A DNA stretch of 45,586 nt from Betaproteobacteria bacterium (GTDB taxonomy: Bacteria; Pseudomonadota; Gammaproteobacteria; Burkholderiales; SG8-39): contig JADJPT010000026.1 in the NCBI GenBank assembly GCA_016713125.1, forward strand, positions 1 to 45,586, in the 5' to 3' direction. The notes beneath the pieces are model-generated. The model was given only the letters and a program-made list of their open reading frames with translations. It did not search any database and was not told the DNA's origin. Position numbers and translations under genes: made by a program. Of this stretch, positions 17,019-29,642 are shown piece by piece (position 1 is the first letter of the stretch; the number at the start of each line of letters is the position of its first letter).

Positions 17019-17666
17019 ATGAGCGCACCGACCCGCATCTTCGCCGCCGCCGCCATCGTGTGCGGCGCCTTACTGACCGCCGGCCATGCCCAGGCCGAAC
17101 CGGTGATCTTCCTGAGCGGCATGGGCGGCAAATGCCTGGACGCCGAGGGTGGCGTGCGCGAAGGGGCGCGCGTGATCGGCTATGCCTGCCATGGCCAGGC
17201 CAACCAGACCTTCGATCACGCGCGCAGCAGCAGCGGCCCGATGCGCATCGGCGGCCTGTGCGTGGACGCCAAGGGCGGCGCCGGCCGGCAGGGCGACGAG
17301 CTGATCCTGTGGAAGTGCAATGGGCAAAAGAACCAGAGTTGGCAATGGAGCGGCAACCGCCTAGTGGGCGTCAACAACCTGTGTGTCGACCTGAAGGGCG
17401 GCGACGGACACTGGCTGGGCAACCAGCCGGCCATCCTGTGGTCCTGTAACGGGCAGAAGAACCAGGCCTGGTATTGGGGAAAGAACCTGCCGGCCACGAG
17501 CGTGACAGGTGCGGTGCCGGTGCAGCCCGGCCAGAAGTTTGACATCAAGCCCCTGCCCATGGCGTCCATCGTCGCGGGCGGCGCCGGCAACGTCGTCGCC
17601 GCAGGCGCAGGCAACGTCATCGCCGTCGGCTCGGGGAGGATCGTGGCCGGCGGCGCAGGGAACTGA
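17019..17666 (+). CDS. Secreted ricin-type beta-trefoil lectin with C-terminal Gly/Ala repeat
   Basis: 215 residues with a signal peptide (cleaved near AQAEPV). Three ricin-type subdomains of about 40 residues are clear: CLDAEGG...CHGQANQTF, CVDAKGG...CNGQKNQSW and CVDLKGG...CNGQKNQAW. Each has the CxDxxGG loop with the sugar-contact Asp and the terminal NQ-aromatic (QxW/QxF) motif; the two Cys per repeat probably form a disulfide. All three sites keep Asp and Asn-Gln, so sugar binding is plausible. There is no attached catalytic domain. The last 32 residues are four 8-residue repeats of the form (I/V)VAxGxGN. It is the first gene of a three-gene operon, with GAGGAA before the ATG. Confidence 0.88.
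   Translation: MSAPTRIFAAAAIVCGALLTAGHAQAEPVIFLSGMGGKCLDAEGGVREGARVIGYACHGQANQTFDHARSSSGPMRIGGLCVDAKGGAGRQGDELILWKCNGQKNQSWQWSGNRLVGVNNLCVDLKGGDGHWLGNQPAILWSCNGQKNQAWYWGKNLPATSVTGAVPVQPGQKFDIKPLPMASIVAGGAGNVVAAGAGNVIAVGSGRIVAGGAGN
17568..17663 (+). repeat. Four tandem 8-residue repeats at the lectin C-terminus
   Basis: The 96 bases encode IVAGGAGN, VVAAGAGN, VIAVGSGR and IVAGGAGN back to back, ending exactly at the stop codon. DNA copies are diverged (for example ATCGTCGCGGGCGGC against ATCGTGGCCGGCGGC), so the protein pattern is held rather than recently duplicated. Small residues alternating with Val/Ile suggest a short beta-stack or a hydrophobic assembly surface; there is no LPXTG-like or other known anchor. 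Confidence 0.75.
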
Positions 17667-17668
17667 GC

Positions 17669-18352
17669 ATGCGCGTCCTCGCGAAGACCAGCGTGACTGC
17701 GCTGGGTCTTCTGGCGATGGCCGCGCACGCGGCCCCGCCCGAAGGCATCTACCTGCGTCAGGAGATGGCAGGCAACTTCTCCACTGCCATCATGGTGTTC
17801 AAGGGCGGGCAGGTGGCGCGCAATCCGGAAGGCGACCTGGAAAAGTTCGACTTCGCCGCCTTCAAGGCCAGGCAGCCGCGTTTGGTCGGCAGCTATGCGC
17901 GCAGCGGCGACACCCTCGCCATCACCTGGGGCGACGGCACAAAGATCGAAGGCAGGCTCAAGCCCGACAAGAATGGCGGCTTCGATTACCGCTCGGACGC
18001 CTACGCGGCGGTCAAGCCGCTGCCGCGCGGCGCAAAGCTGGAAGGCCGTTTCACGGGCGGCGCCTCGGTGGCCGGCGCTTACGGCAGCACCGTCTACACT
18101 TTCTCCGCCGATGGCGGCTACGCGCGCAGTTCCGGCGGATCGGCGAGCGCTTCCACGCGCCAGGGAACAGCTACTGCCTCGGTCAGCAGAGGCGGCAAAG
18201 GACGCTGGGCGGTCTCGGGCAACAGACTGACCCTGACCCCGGAAGGCGGCGCGGCGGAAACACGCAACATCTACCACGTGCCGATGTCCCGCGAGTCTTC
18301 GCCCTCGATGCTGGTCATCGATGGATCGGTGTTCACCCGGGCCGGGAAGTGA
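17669..18352 (+). CDS. Secreted beta-rich protein of unknown function (lectin operon)
   Basis: 227 residues, not recognised as a named family. It has a signal peptide (MRVLAKTSVTALGLLAMAAH, then AAPPEG) and no Cys in the mature part. Two similar halves contain a G-x-Y/W-x-x-SG-x-x-L-x-x turn: VGSYARSGDTLAITWGDGTK near residue 72 and GRWAVSGNRLTLTPEGGAAE near 180. This suggests a duplicated small beta-barrel or lipocalin-like unit. A Ser/Gly-rich linker lies between them (about 150-170). The ATG is 2 bases after the lectin stop with AGGGA before it. Its TGA overlaps the GTG of the next gene, so all three are coexpressed. No function is claimed beyond export. Confidence 0.7.
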   Translation: MRVLAKTSVTALGLLAMAAHAAPPEGIYLRQEMAGNFSTAIMVFKGGQVARNPEGDLEKFDFAAFKARQPRLVGSYARSGDTLAITWGDGTKIEGRLKPDKNGGFDYRSDAYAAVKPLPRGAKLEGRFTGGASVAGAYGSTVYTFSADGGYARSSGGSASASTRQGTATASVSRGGKGRWAVSGNRLTLTPEGGAAETRNIYHVPMSRESSPSMLVIDGSVFTRAGK

Positions 18353-18930
18353 GGCCGCGCTACCGCAGTTTGTCGGCCTTGATTGCGGCCGGCCTCGCGG
18401 TGCTGGTAGTGCCGACCCAGGCGGCGGAGTTCAAGAAGGCCGAGGACTGCGTGGCGGGACTACGCGTGATCGACCGCGAAGGTCGTAGCGGCACGGTGAG
18501 CGGCGCCAACGGCAGCACCTGCAAGGTGAAGCGCGACGACACCGGAAAGGACGACTACTACATCTTCTGGATGCTGCGCACAGCGGACGGCAAGGGCGGC
18601 AGCCCGGCGCAGGTCAAGGCCGGCAAGTCGGCGGCGGCGGCTCCGGCCGGCCGGAGCGGGAACTCGTTGCCGACCGGTCTCTACCCATGCTACAGCCTCG
18701 CCGGCGCGACGCTGAACTACGCCTTCATCGACATCCGTATCGACGGGCCCGACCGCTATCGCGACAAGCAGGGCGCTGCGGGCCGTTACGTGCTCAAGGA
18801 CGATGGCAGGATCGTGTTCGAAAGCGGTCCGCTGGCCAAGGCAACTGCCAAGCTACTGGCGGGACCGCGCATCGGACTGAACATGGACGGCGGCAGCTTC
18901 TACAACACCAGTTGCAGCCTGAAGAAGTAG
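18349..18930 (+). CDS. Secreted two-domain protein of unknown function (lectin operon)
   Basis: 193 residues with a GTG start overlapping the previous stop (GTGA), the same coupling as the regulator-kinase pair. Signal peptide to about PTQAAEF. An N-terminal unit (EDCVAGLRVIDREGRSGTVS...STCKVKRDD) has two Cys. After an Ala-rich linker a C-terminal unit reads GLYPCYSLAGATLNYAFIDI ... GRYVLKDDGRIVFESGPLA ... MDGGSFYNTSCSLKK, again with two Cys; each domain probably has one disulfide. The G-x-Y...DG-x-I-x-F pattern is beta-rich and recalls the sister gene upstream. Family unknown to me. It converges on gltD, whose stop is 17 bases away. Confidence 0.7.
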   Translation: MRPRYRSLSALIAAGLAVLVVPTQAAEFKKAEDCVAGLRVIDREGRSGTVSGANGSTCKVKRDDTGKDDYYIFWMLRTADGKGGSPAQVKAGKSAAAAPAGRSGNSLPTGLYPCYSLAGATLNYAFIDIRIDGPDRYRDKQGAAGRYVLKDDGRIVFESGPLAKATAKLLAGPRIGLNMDGGSFYNTSCSLKK

Positions 18931-18946
18931 CCGCGCGGCGGAAAAC

Positions 18947-20403
18947 TCAGCGCGGCAGGATCGATGATCCCATCAGGAACTCGTCGACCGCGCGCGCGCA
19001 CTGGCGGCCTTCGCGGATCGCCCAGACCACCAGCGCCTGGCCGCGGCGCATGTCGCCGGCGGCGAACACCTTGGGCACGCTGGTGGCGTAGCAGCCCGCG
19101 CCTTCCGTGTCCGCCCTGGCGTTGCCACGGGCATCCTTGTCGACGCCGAAGGACTCCAGCAGCGTGGCCACGGGCGACACGAAGCCCATGGCCAGCAGCA
19201 CCAGGTCGGCCGGCATGGAGAACTCCGAGCCCGGCACTTCCTGCATCCTGCCGTCCTTCCACTCGACGCGCGCGGCGACCAGTTTTTTGACCTTGCCGCC
19301 CTCGCCCTCGAGGCGCTTGGTGGCCACCGCCCAGTCGCGCTTGGCGCCTTCCTCGTGCGAGGACGAGGTGCGCAGGCGCTGCGGCCAGTAGGGCCAGACC
19401 GGGTTCTGCTTGAGGTCAGGCGGCATGGGCATCAGTTCGAACTGCGAGATCGAGGCCGCGCCATGGCGATTGGAAGTGCCGACGCAATCCGATCCGGTGT
19501 CGCCGCCACCGATCACCACCACGTGCTTGCCGCTGGCCCACAGCTCGGGCACTTTCGGGTCCCCGGCGACGCGGCGGTTCTGCAGCGGCAGGAAGTCCAT
19601 GGCGAAGTGCACGCCGTCCAGTTCGCGACCCGGCACCGGCAGATCGCGCGGCGCTTCCGCACCGCCGGCCAGCACCACGGCGTCGAATTCGTCGACGATG
19701 GTGGCCGGATCGAGCGTCTTCACCTTGCCGTTGCCCGCCCCGGCCGGCGCCTTGCCGACCGCGTGGTTGGTCTTGAACTCCACGCCTTCGGCGCGCAGCT
19801 GCTCGACGCGCCGGTCGATCAGCCATTTCTCCATCTTGAAGTCGGGGATGCCGTAACGCAGCAGGCCGCCCACGCGGTCGTTCTTCTCGAACACCGTGAC
19901 GGCGTGCCCGGCGCGCGCCAGTTGCTGCGCGGCGGCCAGGCCGGCCGGACCCGAGCCGACCACGGCCACGCGCTTGCCGGTCTTCACGGCCGGGATCTGC
20001 GGCAGCACCCAGCCCTGCTCCCAGGCCTTGTCGATGATGGCGTGCTCGATGGACTTGATGCCCACCGCGTCGTTGTTGATGCGCAGCGTGCAGGCTTCCT
20101 CGCAGGGCGCCGGGCAGATGCGGCCGGTGAACTCCGGGAAGTTGTTGGTCGAATGCAGCACATCGATCGCGTTCTTCCAGTCGTGCCGATAGACCAGATC
20201 GTTGAAGTCCGGGATGATGTTGTTCACCGGGCAGCCGCTGTTGCAGAACGGAATGCCGCAGTCCATGCAGCGCGCGCCCTGCACCTTGGCCTCGTCGTCC
20301 GTCAGGTGGGCGACGAACTCCTTGTAGTGCTTCTTGCGCGCTTCCGGCGCCTCGGCGACCTCGTGCAGCCGCTGGAACTCGAGAAAACCCGTGACCTTGC
20401 CCA

Positions 20404-20404
<1 letters not shown>
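18947..20404 (-). CDS. gltD: Glutamate synthase (NADPH), small subunit
   Basis: 485 residues. The N-terminal domain carries the Cys motifs for two [4Fe-4S] clusters (CMDCGIPFCNSGCPVNNIIP; GRICPAPCEEACTL). An FAD-binding fold follows (VGSGPAGLAAAQQLARAGHA), then an NADPH-binding fold (VVIGGGDTGSDCVGT). The C-terminal FAD motif is VFAAGDMRRGQALVVWAI. GltD takes electrons from NADPH and passes them to GltB. The start MGKVTGFLEF is preferred to longer in-frame starts, because its ATG shares one base with the gltB stop (TAATG) and it is the family's usual N-terminus. Confidence 0.96.
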
Positions 20405-25080
<4,676 letters not shown>

Positions 25081-25121
25081 GATAACCTCTGCTGTCTTAG
25101 GGGTGCGGATGGTGCATGCTG

Positions 25122-25172
25122 GCAATCGCCCCCGGACGGGGGCGATTGCGGCCCTGCACAAATTCGCAGGGC
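25122..25172 (-). other. Two hairpins in the gltB 5' leader
   Basis: On the minus strand GCCCTGC-GAATTTGT-GCAGGGC (25172-25151) is followed by GCAATCGCCCCC-GTCC-GGGGGCGATTGC (25149-25122), a perfect 12-bp stem with a 4-nt loop. Both lie between the predicted gltB promoter and its GTG start, inside an untranslated leader of roughly 95 nt. Neither is followed by a U-tract, so simple attenuation is unlikely. They could stabilise the mRNA or be a protein- or metabolite-responsive element. No known riboswitch class was recognised. Confidence 0.5.
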
Positions 25173-25181
25173 GAACCTGTG

Positions 25182-25210
25182 AATATACTCGGGAAGCCCC
25201 GGCCATTCAA
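25182..25210 (-). promoter_or_regulatory. Sigma70-like promoter of gltBD
   Basis: Minus strand: TTGAAT (25210-25205), 17-bp spacer, TATATT (25187-25182). Spacing is ideal and each hexamer matches consensus at four or five of six bases. Transcription would start near 25175, about 95 nt before the GTG. It lies just downstream of the aroB stop (25239), so gltBD can be expressed separately from the pil-aro genes. Confidence 0.65.
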
Positions 25211-25238
25211 GGGGATAGCAGGGGTACAGCGCGACAGT

Positions 25239-26330
25239 CTAGCGTGCGGTACAGGCGTCCAGGGTGGCGCGCACCAGGGCCTCGGGCAGGTCGCCGCGCA
25301 GCACGGCACCGCCCACCTTTTCCAGCAGCACGAAGCGGATGCGGCCGCGCGCGGCCTTTTTGTCCACGGCCATCAGTTCCAGGTAGCGCTCCGCCGCGAG
25401 GCCGGCCGGCCCGGCCACCGGCAGGCCGGCCCGCACCAGCAGGGCCGGCACACGGGCGGCATCGGCGGCGGACAGCAGGCCGGCGCGCGCCGACAGGTCC
25501 GCACCCATGACCATGCCGGCGGCCACCGCCTCGCCGTGCACCCATTCGCCGTAACCCAGGCCGGACTCGATCGCGTGGCCGAAGGTGTGGCCGAAGTTCA
25601 GGATCGCGCGCAGGCCCGCCTCGCGCTCGTCGCAGCCCACCACCTCGGCCTTGATCTCGCAACTGCGCACCACGGCGTGGGTCAGCGCCTCCGCCTCGCC
25701 GGCCGCCAGGCGTTCGATGCCCGACGCTTCCAGCCAGTCGACGAACCCGGCATCGCGGATGAAACCGTGCTTGACCACCTCGGCGATGCCGGCGCGCAGT
25801 TCGCGCCGCGGCAGGGTGCCCAGGGTGTCGACGTCGGCGATCACCGCCTGAGGCTGGTGGAAGGCGCCGATCATGTTCTTGCCCAGCGGATGGTTGATGC
25901 CCGTCTTGCCGCCCACCGAGGAGTCGACCTGCGCCAGCAGCGTGGTCGGCACCTGGATGAACGGCACACCACGCTGGTAGACGGCGGCGGCGAAACCCGC
26001 CATGTCGCCGACCACGCCCCCGCCAAGCGCGACCAGGGTGGTGTCGCGGTCGCAACGCGCGGCCAGCAGCGCGTCGAACACCCGGTTGAGGGTCGCCCAG
26101 CTCTTGTTCTCTTCGCCGTCGGGCAGCACCACTTCGAGCACCTCGGCACCGGCGGCGCGCAGTGCGGCCGATACGCGCGCCAGGTAAAGGGGCGCCACGG
26201 TGGCGCTGGTGACCACGGCGGCACGCGGACCGCGCAGGTGGGGCCGGAAGCGCGCGGGATCGTCGATCAGCCCGCTGCCGACTTCGATGGGGTAGGCGCG
26301 ATCGCCCAGTTCTACGCGGAGAGTTGCCAT
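25239..26330 (-). CDS. aroB: 3-dehydroquinate synthase
   Basis: 363 residues, the usual AroB length. Motifs are PDGEENKSWATLNRVFDALL, the NAD-binding GGGVVGDMAGFAAAVYQRGV and FIQVPTTLLAQVDSSVGGKT (active-site Lys), plus metal-ligand His residues in LNFGHTFGHAIE and GEWVHGEAVAAGM. It converts DAHP to 3-dehydroquinate, step two of the shikimate pathway. Its start lies 19 bases inside aroK, so the two are translationally coupled, as in many proteobacteria. Confidence 0.97.
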   Translation of the reverse strand: MATLRVELGDRAYPIEVGSGLIDDPARFRPHLRGPRAAVVTSATVAPLYLARVSAALRAAGAEVLEVVLPDGEENKSWATLNRVFDALLAARCDRDTTLVALGGGVVGDMAGFAAAVYQRGVPFIQVPTTLLAQVDSSVGGKTGINHPLGKNMIGAFHQPQAVIADVDTLGTLPRRELRAGIAEVVKHGFIRDAGFVDWLEASGIERLAAGEAEALTHAVVRSCEIKAEVVGCDEREAGLRAILNFGHTFGHAIESGLGYGEWVHGEAVAAGMVMGADLSARAGLLSAADAARVPALLVRAGLPVAGPAGLAAERYLELMAVDKKAARGRIRFVLLEKVGGAVLRGDLPEALVRATLDACTAR

Positions 26331-26845
26331 TGGTCCGAAAGTGTCGTGATTACCTGCCTGAGCAGCACCTGCACGCCCTGGCGGCCGGTGTCGACGATGA
26401 TGTCGGCCACCTCGCGGTAGAGCGGGTCGCGCTGCACGTAAAGTTCTTCGAGCTTGGCCAGCGGGTCGGCGGTCGCCAGCAACGGCCTGTTCTTGTCGTG
26501 TCGCGTGCGCTGGTAGAGGTCGGCGGGACGCGCGCGCAGGTAGACCACCACGCCTCGCTCGGCCAGGTGCCGGCGATTGTCCTCGCGCAGCACCGCGCCG
26601 CCGCCGGTGGCGAGCACCAGTCCGGGCCTGGCGGTCAGTTCGTCGAGTACCGTGGCCTCGCGCTCACGAAAGCCGGCTTCCCCCTCGATCTCGAAGATCA
26701 CCGGGATCTTGACCCCGCAGCGCGCCTCGATTTCGAGGTCAGAGTCGACGAACTCGTAGCGCAGCCGCCGCGCGAGCAAGCGCCCGATGGTGGTCTTGCC
26801 GGCACCCATCAGGCCGACCAGGAATATGCTGCCGCCGTTTTTCAC
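26312..26845 (-). CDS. aroK: Shikimate kinase
   Basis: 177 residues. Walker A is GLMGAGKTTIGR, shikimate contacts include DSDLEIE and GFREREATVLDEL, and ATGGGAVLR is the conserved glycine loop. RTRHDKNRPLL is the lid region. It phosphorylates shikimate at the 3-OH using ATP. The start codon is GTG; TACAAT (26857-26852) 6 bases before it could be a -10 of an internal promoter after the pilQ terminator, though no clear -35 is seen. It overlaps aroB by 19 bases. Confidence 0.96.
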   Translation of the reverse strand: MKNGGSIFLVGLMGAGKTTIGRLLARRLRYEFVDSDLEIEARCGVKIPVIFEIEGEAGFREREATVLDELTARPGLVLATGGGAVLREDNRRHLAERGVVVYLRARPADLYQRTRHDKNRPLLATADPLAKLEELYVQRDPLYREVADIIVDTGRQGVQVLLRQVITTLSDQWQLSA

Positions 26846-26900
26846 CGCAATATTGTACGTTCTGCGCGCTTGAGGCTGCCGTGGCGCACGCCGGCCGAAA

Positions 26901-26931
26901 CAAAAAAGGCCGGGGATTCCCCGGCCTTCAA
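26901..26931 (-). terminator. Intrinsic terminator downstream of pilQ
   Basis: Minus strand: AAGGCCGGGG-AAT-CCCCGGCCTT, a perfect 10-bp stem (26928-26906), followed by a T-run (TTTTTTG). It lies about 80 bases after the pilQ stop and about 55 before aroK, so it separates the pilMNOPQ operon from aroKB. The other 100 bases of this 164-base gap show nothing further. Confidence 0.85.
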
Positions 26932-27009
26932 AACGGCAACTTCAGATGATGCGCGGCAATGCCCTTCGAAATCCCCGCGCGAGCCCTGCAGCGCGGCTGT
27001 CTCGGTGCC

Positions 27010-29106
27010 TCAGCGTATGGTCAGACGGTCGCTGACCACGCGCGGCGTGATGAACACCAGCATTTCGGTCTTGCGCGTCTGGCGCGACTGGTTGCGGAAC
27101 ATGAAGCCCACGTAGGGCAGCTCGCCCAGCAGCGGTATGCGCGTCACGTCCTGGCGTTCGGATTCCTCGTAGATGCCGCCGATCACCACCGTGCCGCCGT
27201 TCTCGACCAGCACCTCGGTCTTGACGTGCTTGGTGTTGATCTGCACCCCGGCCGTGGTGGTGGCACCCGGCTCGTCCTTGTTCACGTCCAGCGTCATGAT
27301 CACGTTGCCCTCGGGCGTGATCTGCGGGCGCACGCGCAGGGCCAGGTTGGCCTTGCGGAAGGCCACCGCGGTGGCGCCCGACGAGCTCGCCTGCTGGTAC
27401 GGAATCTCGGTGCCCTGCTCGATCAGCGCCTCGACGCGATCGGCGGTCAGCACGCGCGGGCTGGCGACGGTCTTGCCCTTGCCGTCGGCTTCCATCGCCG
27501 TGATTTCGGCGGCCAGCACGCGGCTGAAGTTGCGGTTGAACAGGATGAAGGAGAACGCGCCCGCGTTGAAGCCGTTCAGGCCGGTCGCCGGCAGGTTGAC
27601 GTTCTGCACCGTGTTCGAGGCTGCCGAAGGCAGGTCGGTGACGCCGGTGCCGAGTGTCGACAGGTTGGAGCCGGCCGTGCCCTGCACCGAACCACTGTTG
27701 GTGCCGGGAATCAGGCGGGCCGCCTGGTTGAAGCCCAGTCGCACGCCGAGGTTCTTGGAAAAGCTGTCGTCGGCGATCACGATGCGCGCCTCGATCACCA
27801 CCTGGCGCACCGGCACGTCGATCTTGGCGATCAGCTTGCGGACCTCCTCCAGCCGGCTGGGCACGTCCTGGACGAACAGGATGTTGGTGCGCGCATCGAC
27901 CACCGCGCTGCCGCGCTTGGAGAGCACCGGCTGGGCGCGATCCGAGAGCAGACGCTGCACGTCGGCGGCGCGCTGGTAGTTCATCTGGAAGGATTCGGTG
28001 CGCGTGGCTTCCAGCTCGCCGATCTGCTGCTGGGCCTCGAGCGCGAGCTTCTCACGCGTGGCCAGCTCGTCGCGCGGTGCGATCCAGATCACGTTGCCGG
28101 TCTTGCGCATGTCCAGGCCGCGCGTCTGCAGGATGATCTCAAGCGCCTGGTCCCAGGGCACGTCCTTGAGGCGCAGCGTGATGCTGCCGGCCACGGTGTC
28201 GGAAGTGATGATGTTGAGGTCGGTGAAGTCGGCGATCACGTTCAGCACCGCGCGCACTTCGACGTTCTGGAAGTTCAGCGACAGCTTCTCGCCCGAATAT
28301 CGGCCGCGCTGCGAGGCGCGTGCCGTGTCGACGGCCACCGGCTTGACCTCGACCACGAACTGGGTGTCGGTCTGGTAGGCGTTGTGCTCCCAGTTGCCCT
28401 TGGGTTCGATCACCATGCGCACGTTCTCGCCCTGCGCGAAGGTGTTGATGTTCTGCACCGGGGTGGCGAAATCGACCACGTCGAGGCGCTTCCTGAGTGC
28501 GTCAGGCAGCGAGGTCTTGATGAACTCGACGACGATGTTCTGGCCCTGCTGGCGGATGTCGATGCCGGTCGAGGTGTCCGACAGGTCGACCACGATGCGG
28601 CCCTCGCCGCCCGGACCGCGACGGAAGTCGATATCGCGCACCGCGTGCTTGACATCGACCTTGCCCTCTGCGAATCGCGCTTGCGCTGTGCCGGAGCCGG
28701 TGGAGGCGGTCGTCGCAGGTGGGGACAGCGTGACGATCAGGCTGTTGCCTTCCAGCGCAACCTCGTGCGCCACCGAACGGCGCAGGTTCAGCACCAGGCG
28801 GGTCCGGTCGGCACCCTGCACCAGGTTCATGCTGCGCAGTTCGCCTTCGGAGACTTCCTGCGAGTTGCGACCCAGGGCGTTGGTGGTGTTGGGGAAGTCG
28901 AAGGCGATGCGCGCAGGACTGGCGACCGTGAAGTTGGCCGGTACGGCCTTCAGGGGCTCCTTGGTCTGCACCCGGATCACCACCTTGCCGCCCTGCTGGG
29001 TGACGTTGAACGCCTCAATGCTGTTCTGGGCGAACGCAAGCCCCAGACCGAAGAGCCAAAGCCCTCCGGTGCAGAGTGCGTTTCGCAAAATGGTACGTGC
29101 GTTCAT
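27010..29106 (-). CDS. pilQ: Type IV pilus secretin
   Basis: 698 residues with a signal peptide (MNARTILRNALCTGGLWLFG, cleaved after AFA). Two AMIN domains (about residues 28-120 and 150-250) bind peptidoglycan. An STN/N0 domain follows (KLSLNFQNVEVRAVLNVIAD), then an N1/KH domain and the C-terminal secretin barrel with VAFRKANLALRVRPQITPEG and the closing RNQSRQTRKTEMLVFITPRV. PilQ forms the outer-membrane gate for the pilus. The ATG overlaps the pilP stop (ATGA); a strong terminator follows the gene. It is last in pilMNOPQ. Confidence 0.97.
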   Translation of the reverse strand: MNARTILRNALCTGGLWLFGLGLAFAQNSIEAFNVTQQGGKVVIRVQTKEPLKAVPANFTVASPARIAFDFPNTTNALGRNSQEVSEGELRSMNLVQGADRTRLVLNLRRSVAHEVALEGNSLIVTLSPPATTASTGSGTAQARFAEGKVDVKHAVRDIDFRRGPGGEGRIVVDLSDTSTGIDIRQQGQNIVVEFIKTSLPDALRKRLDVVDFATPVQNINTFAQGENVRMVIEPKGNWEHNAYQTDTQFVVEVKPVAVDTARASQRGRYSGEKLSLNFQNVEVRAVLNVIADFTDLNIITSDTVAGSITLRLKDVPWDQALEIILQTRGLDMRKTGNVIWIAPRDELATREKLALEAQQQIGELEATRTESFQMNYQRAADVQRLLSDRAQPVLSKRGSAVVDARTNILFVQDVPSRLEEVRKLIAKIDVPVRQVVIEARIVIADDSFSKNLGVRLGFNQAARLIPGTNSGSVQGTAGSNLSTLGTGVTDLPSAASNTVQNVNLPATGLNGFNAGAFSFILFNRNFSRVLAAEITAMEADGKGKTVASPRVLTADRVEALIEQGTEIPYQQASSSGATAVAFRKANLALRVRPQITPEGNVIMTLDVNKDEPGATTTAGVQINTKHVKTEVLVENGGTVVIGGIYEESERQDVTRIPLLGELPYVGFMFRNQSRQTRKTEMLVFITPRVVSDRLTIR

Positions 29107-29642
29107 CGTTGTGCCTCCTGCAATTGCAGCGCGCTGGCGCGTTCGATCCAGTCGCCGCCGCCGTCCTGAACGAGCTCCTTCAGCTTGATTTCGTTCTCGG
29201 CTATCGCCGTGATCACGCCGAAGTTCTGCCCCATGTAGTTGCCCTGCTTGACCCGGAACAGATTGGTTCCGGCCCTGACCAGCCCGAATGTGTCCTTGTT
29301 CTGCTGCAAGGTGCCGACCATGCGAAGCGATTCCAGAGGAAACGCCTCGAGCGGCTCCTTGGGCCGGTTCAGATCGGGCTTGATGCCGGTGGAACTCGCC
29401 ATCGCACCGGCGCTCGCGGCGACGTCGATGCGCGAGTTGCGGAACGGGTCGATTTCCTCGCACGCCTTGTACGGCACCGGCTCGTAGGGCTTGACCTGCG
29501 GCAGCGGATCGACCTTGCCGCGCAGATCCTTGGTGAGGTCCTTGAGTTCCTGACGAAGATCACCGTACTGGTCGCCGCTGCAACCGGCGAGCAGGGTCGT
29601 GACGAGCGCGGCGAACAGAATGCTTCTGACCGGAGCGCTCAT
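29103..29642 (-). CDS. pilP: Type IV pilus inner-membrane lipoprotein PilP
   Basis: 179 residues. The lipobox TTLLAGC places the lipidated Cys at 21. A flexible Pro-rich stretch (PLPQVKPYEPVPY) is followed by the beta-domain (SLRMVGTLQQNKDTFGLVRA; VKQGNYMGQNFGVITAI) that contacts the PilQ N0 domain. PilP bridges the PilNO dimer and the secretin. It overlaps pilO and pilQ by 4 bases each. Confidence 0.95.
   Translation of the reverse strand: MSAPVRSILFAALVTTLLAGCSGDQYGDLRQELKDLTKDLRGKVDPLPQVKPYEPVPYKACEEIDPFRNSRIDVAASAGAMASSTGIKPDLNRPKEPLEAFPLESLRMVGTLQQNKDTFGLVRAGTNLFRVKQGNYMGQNFGVITAIAENEIKLKELVQDGGGDWIERASALQLQEAQR

Noticed and set aside
18930..18956. GCCGCGC...GCGCGGC inverted repeat between the third secreted-protein gene and gltD as a terminator
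   Set aside because: The stem is only 7 bp with a 13-nt loop, no U-tract on either strand, and it overlaps both stop codons; too weak to call.
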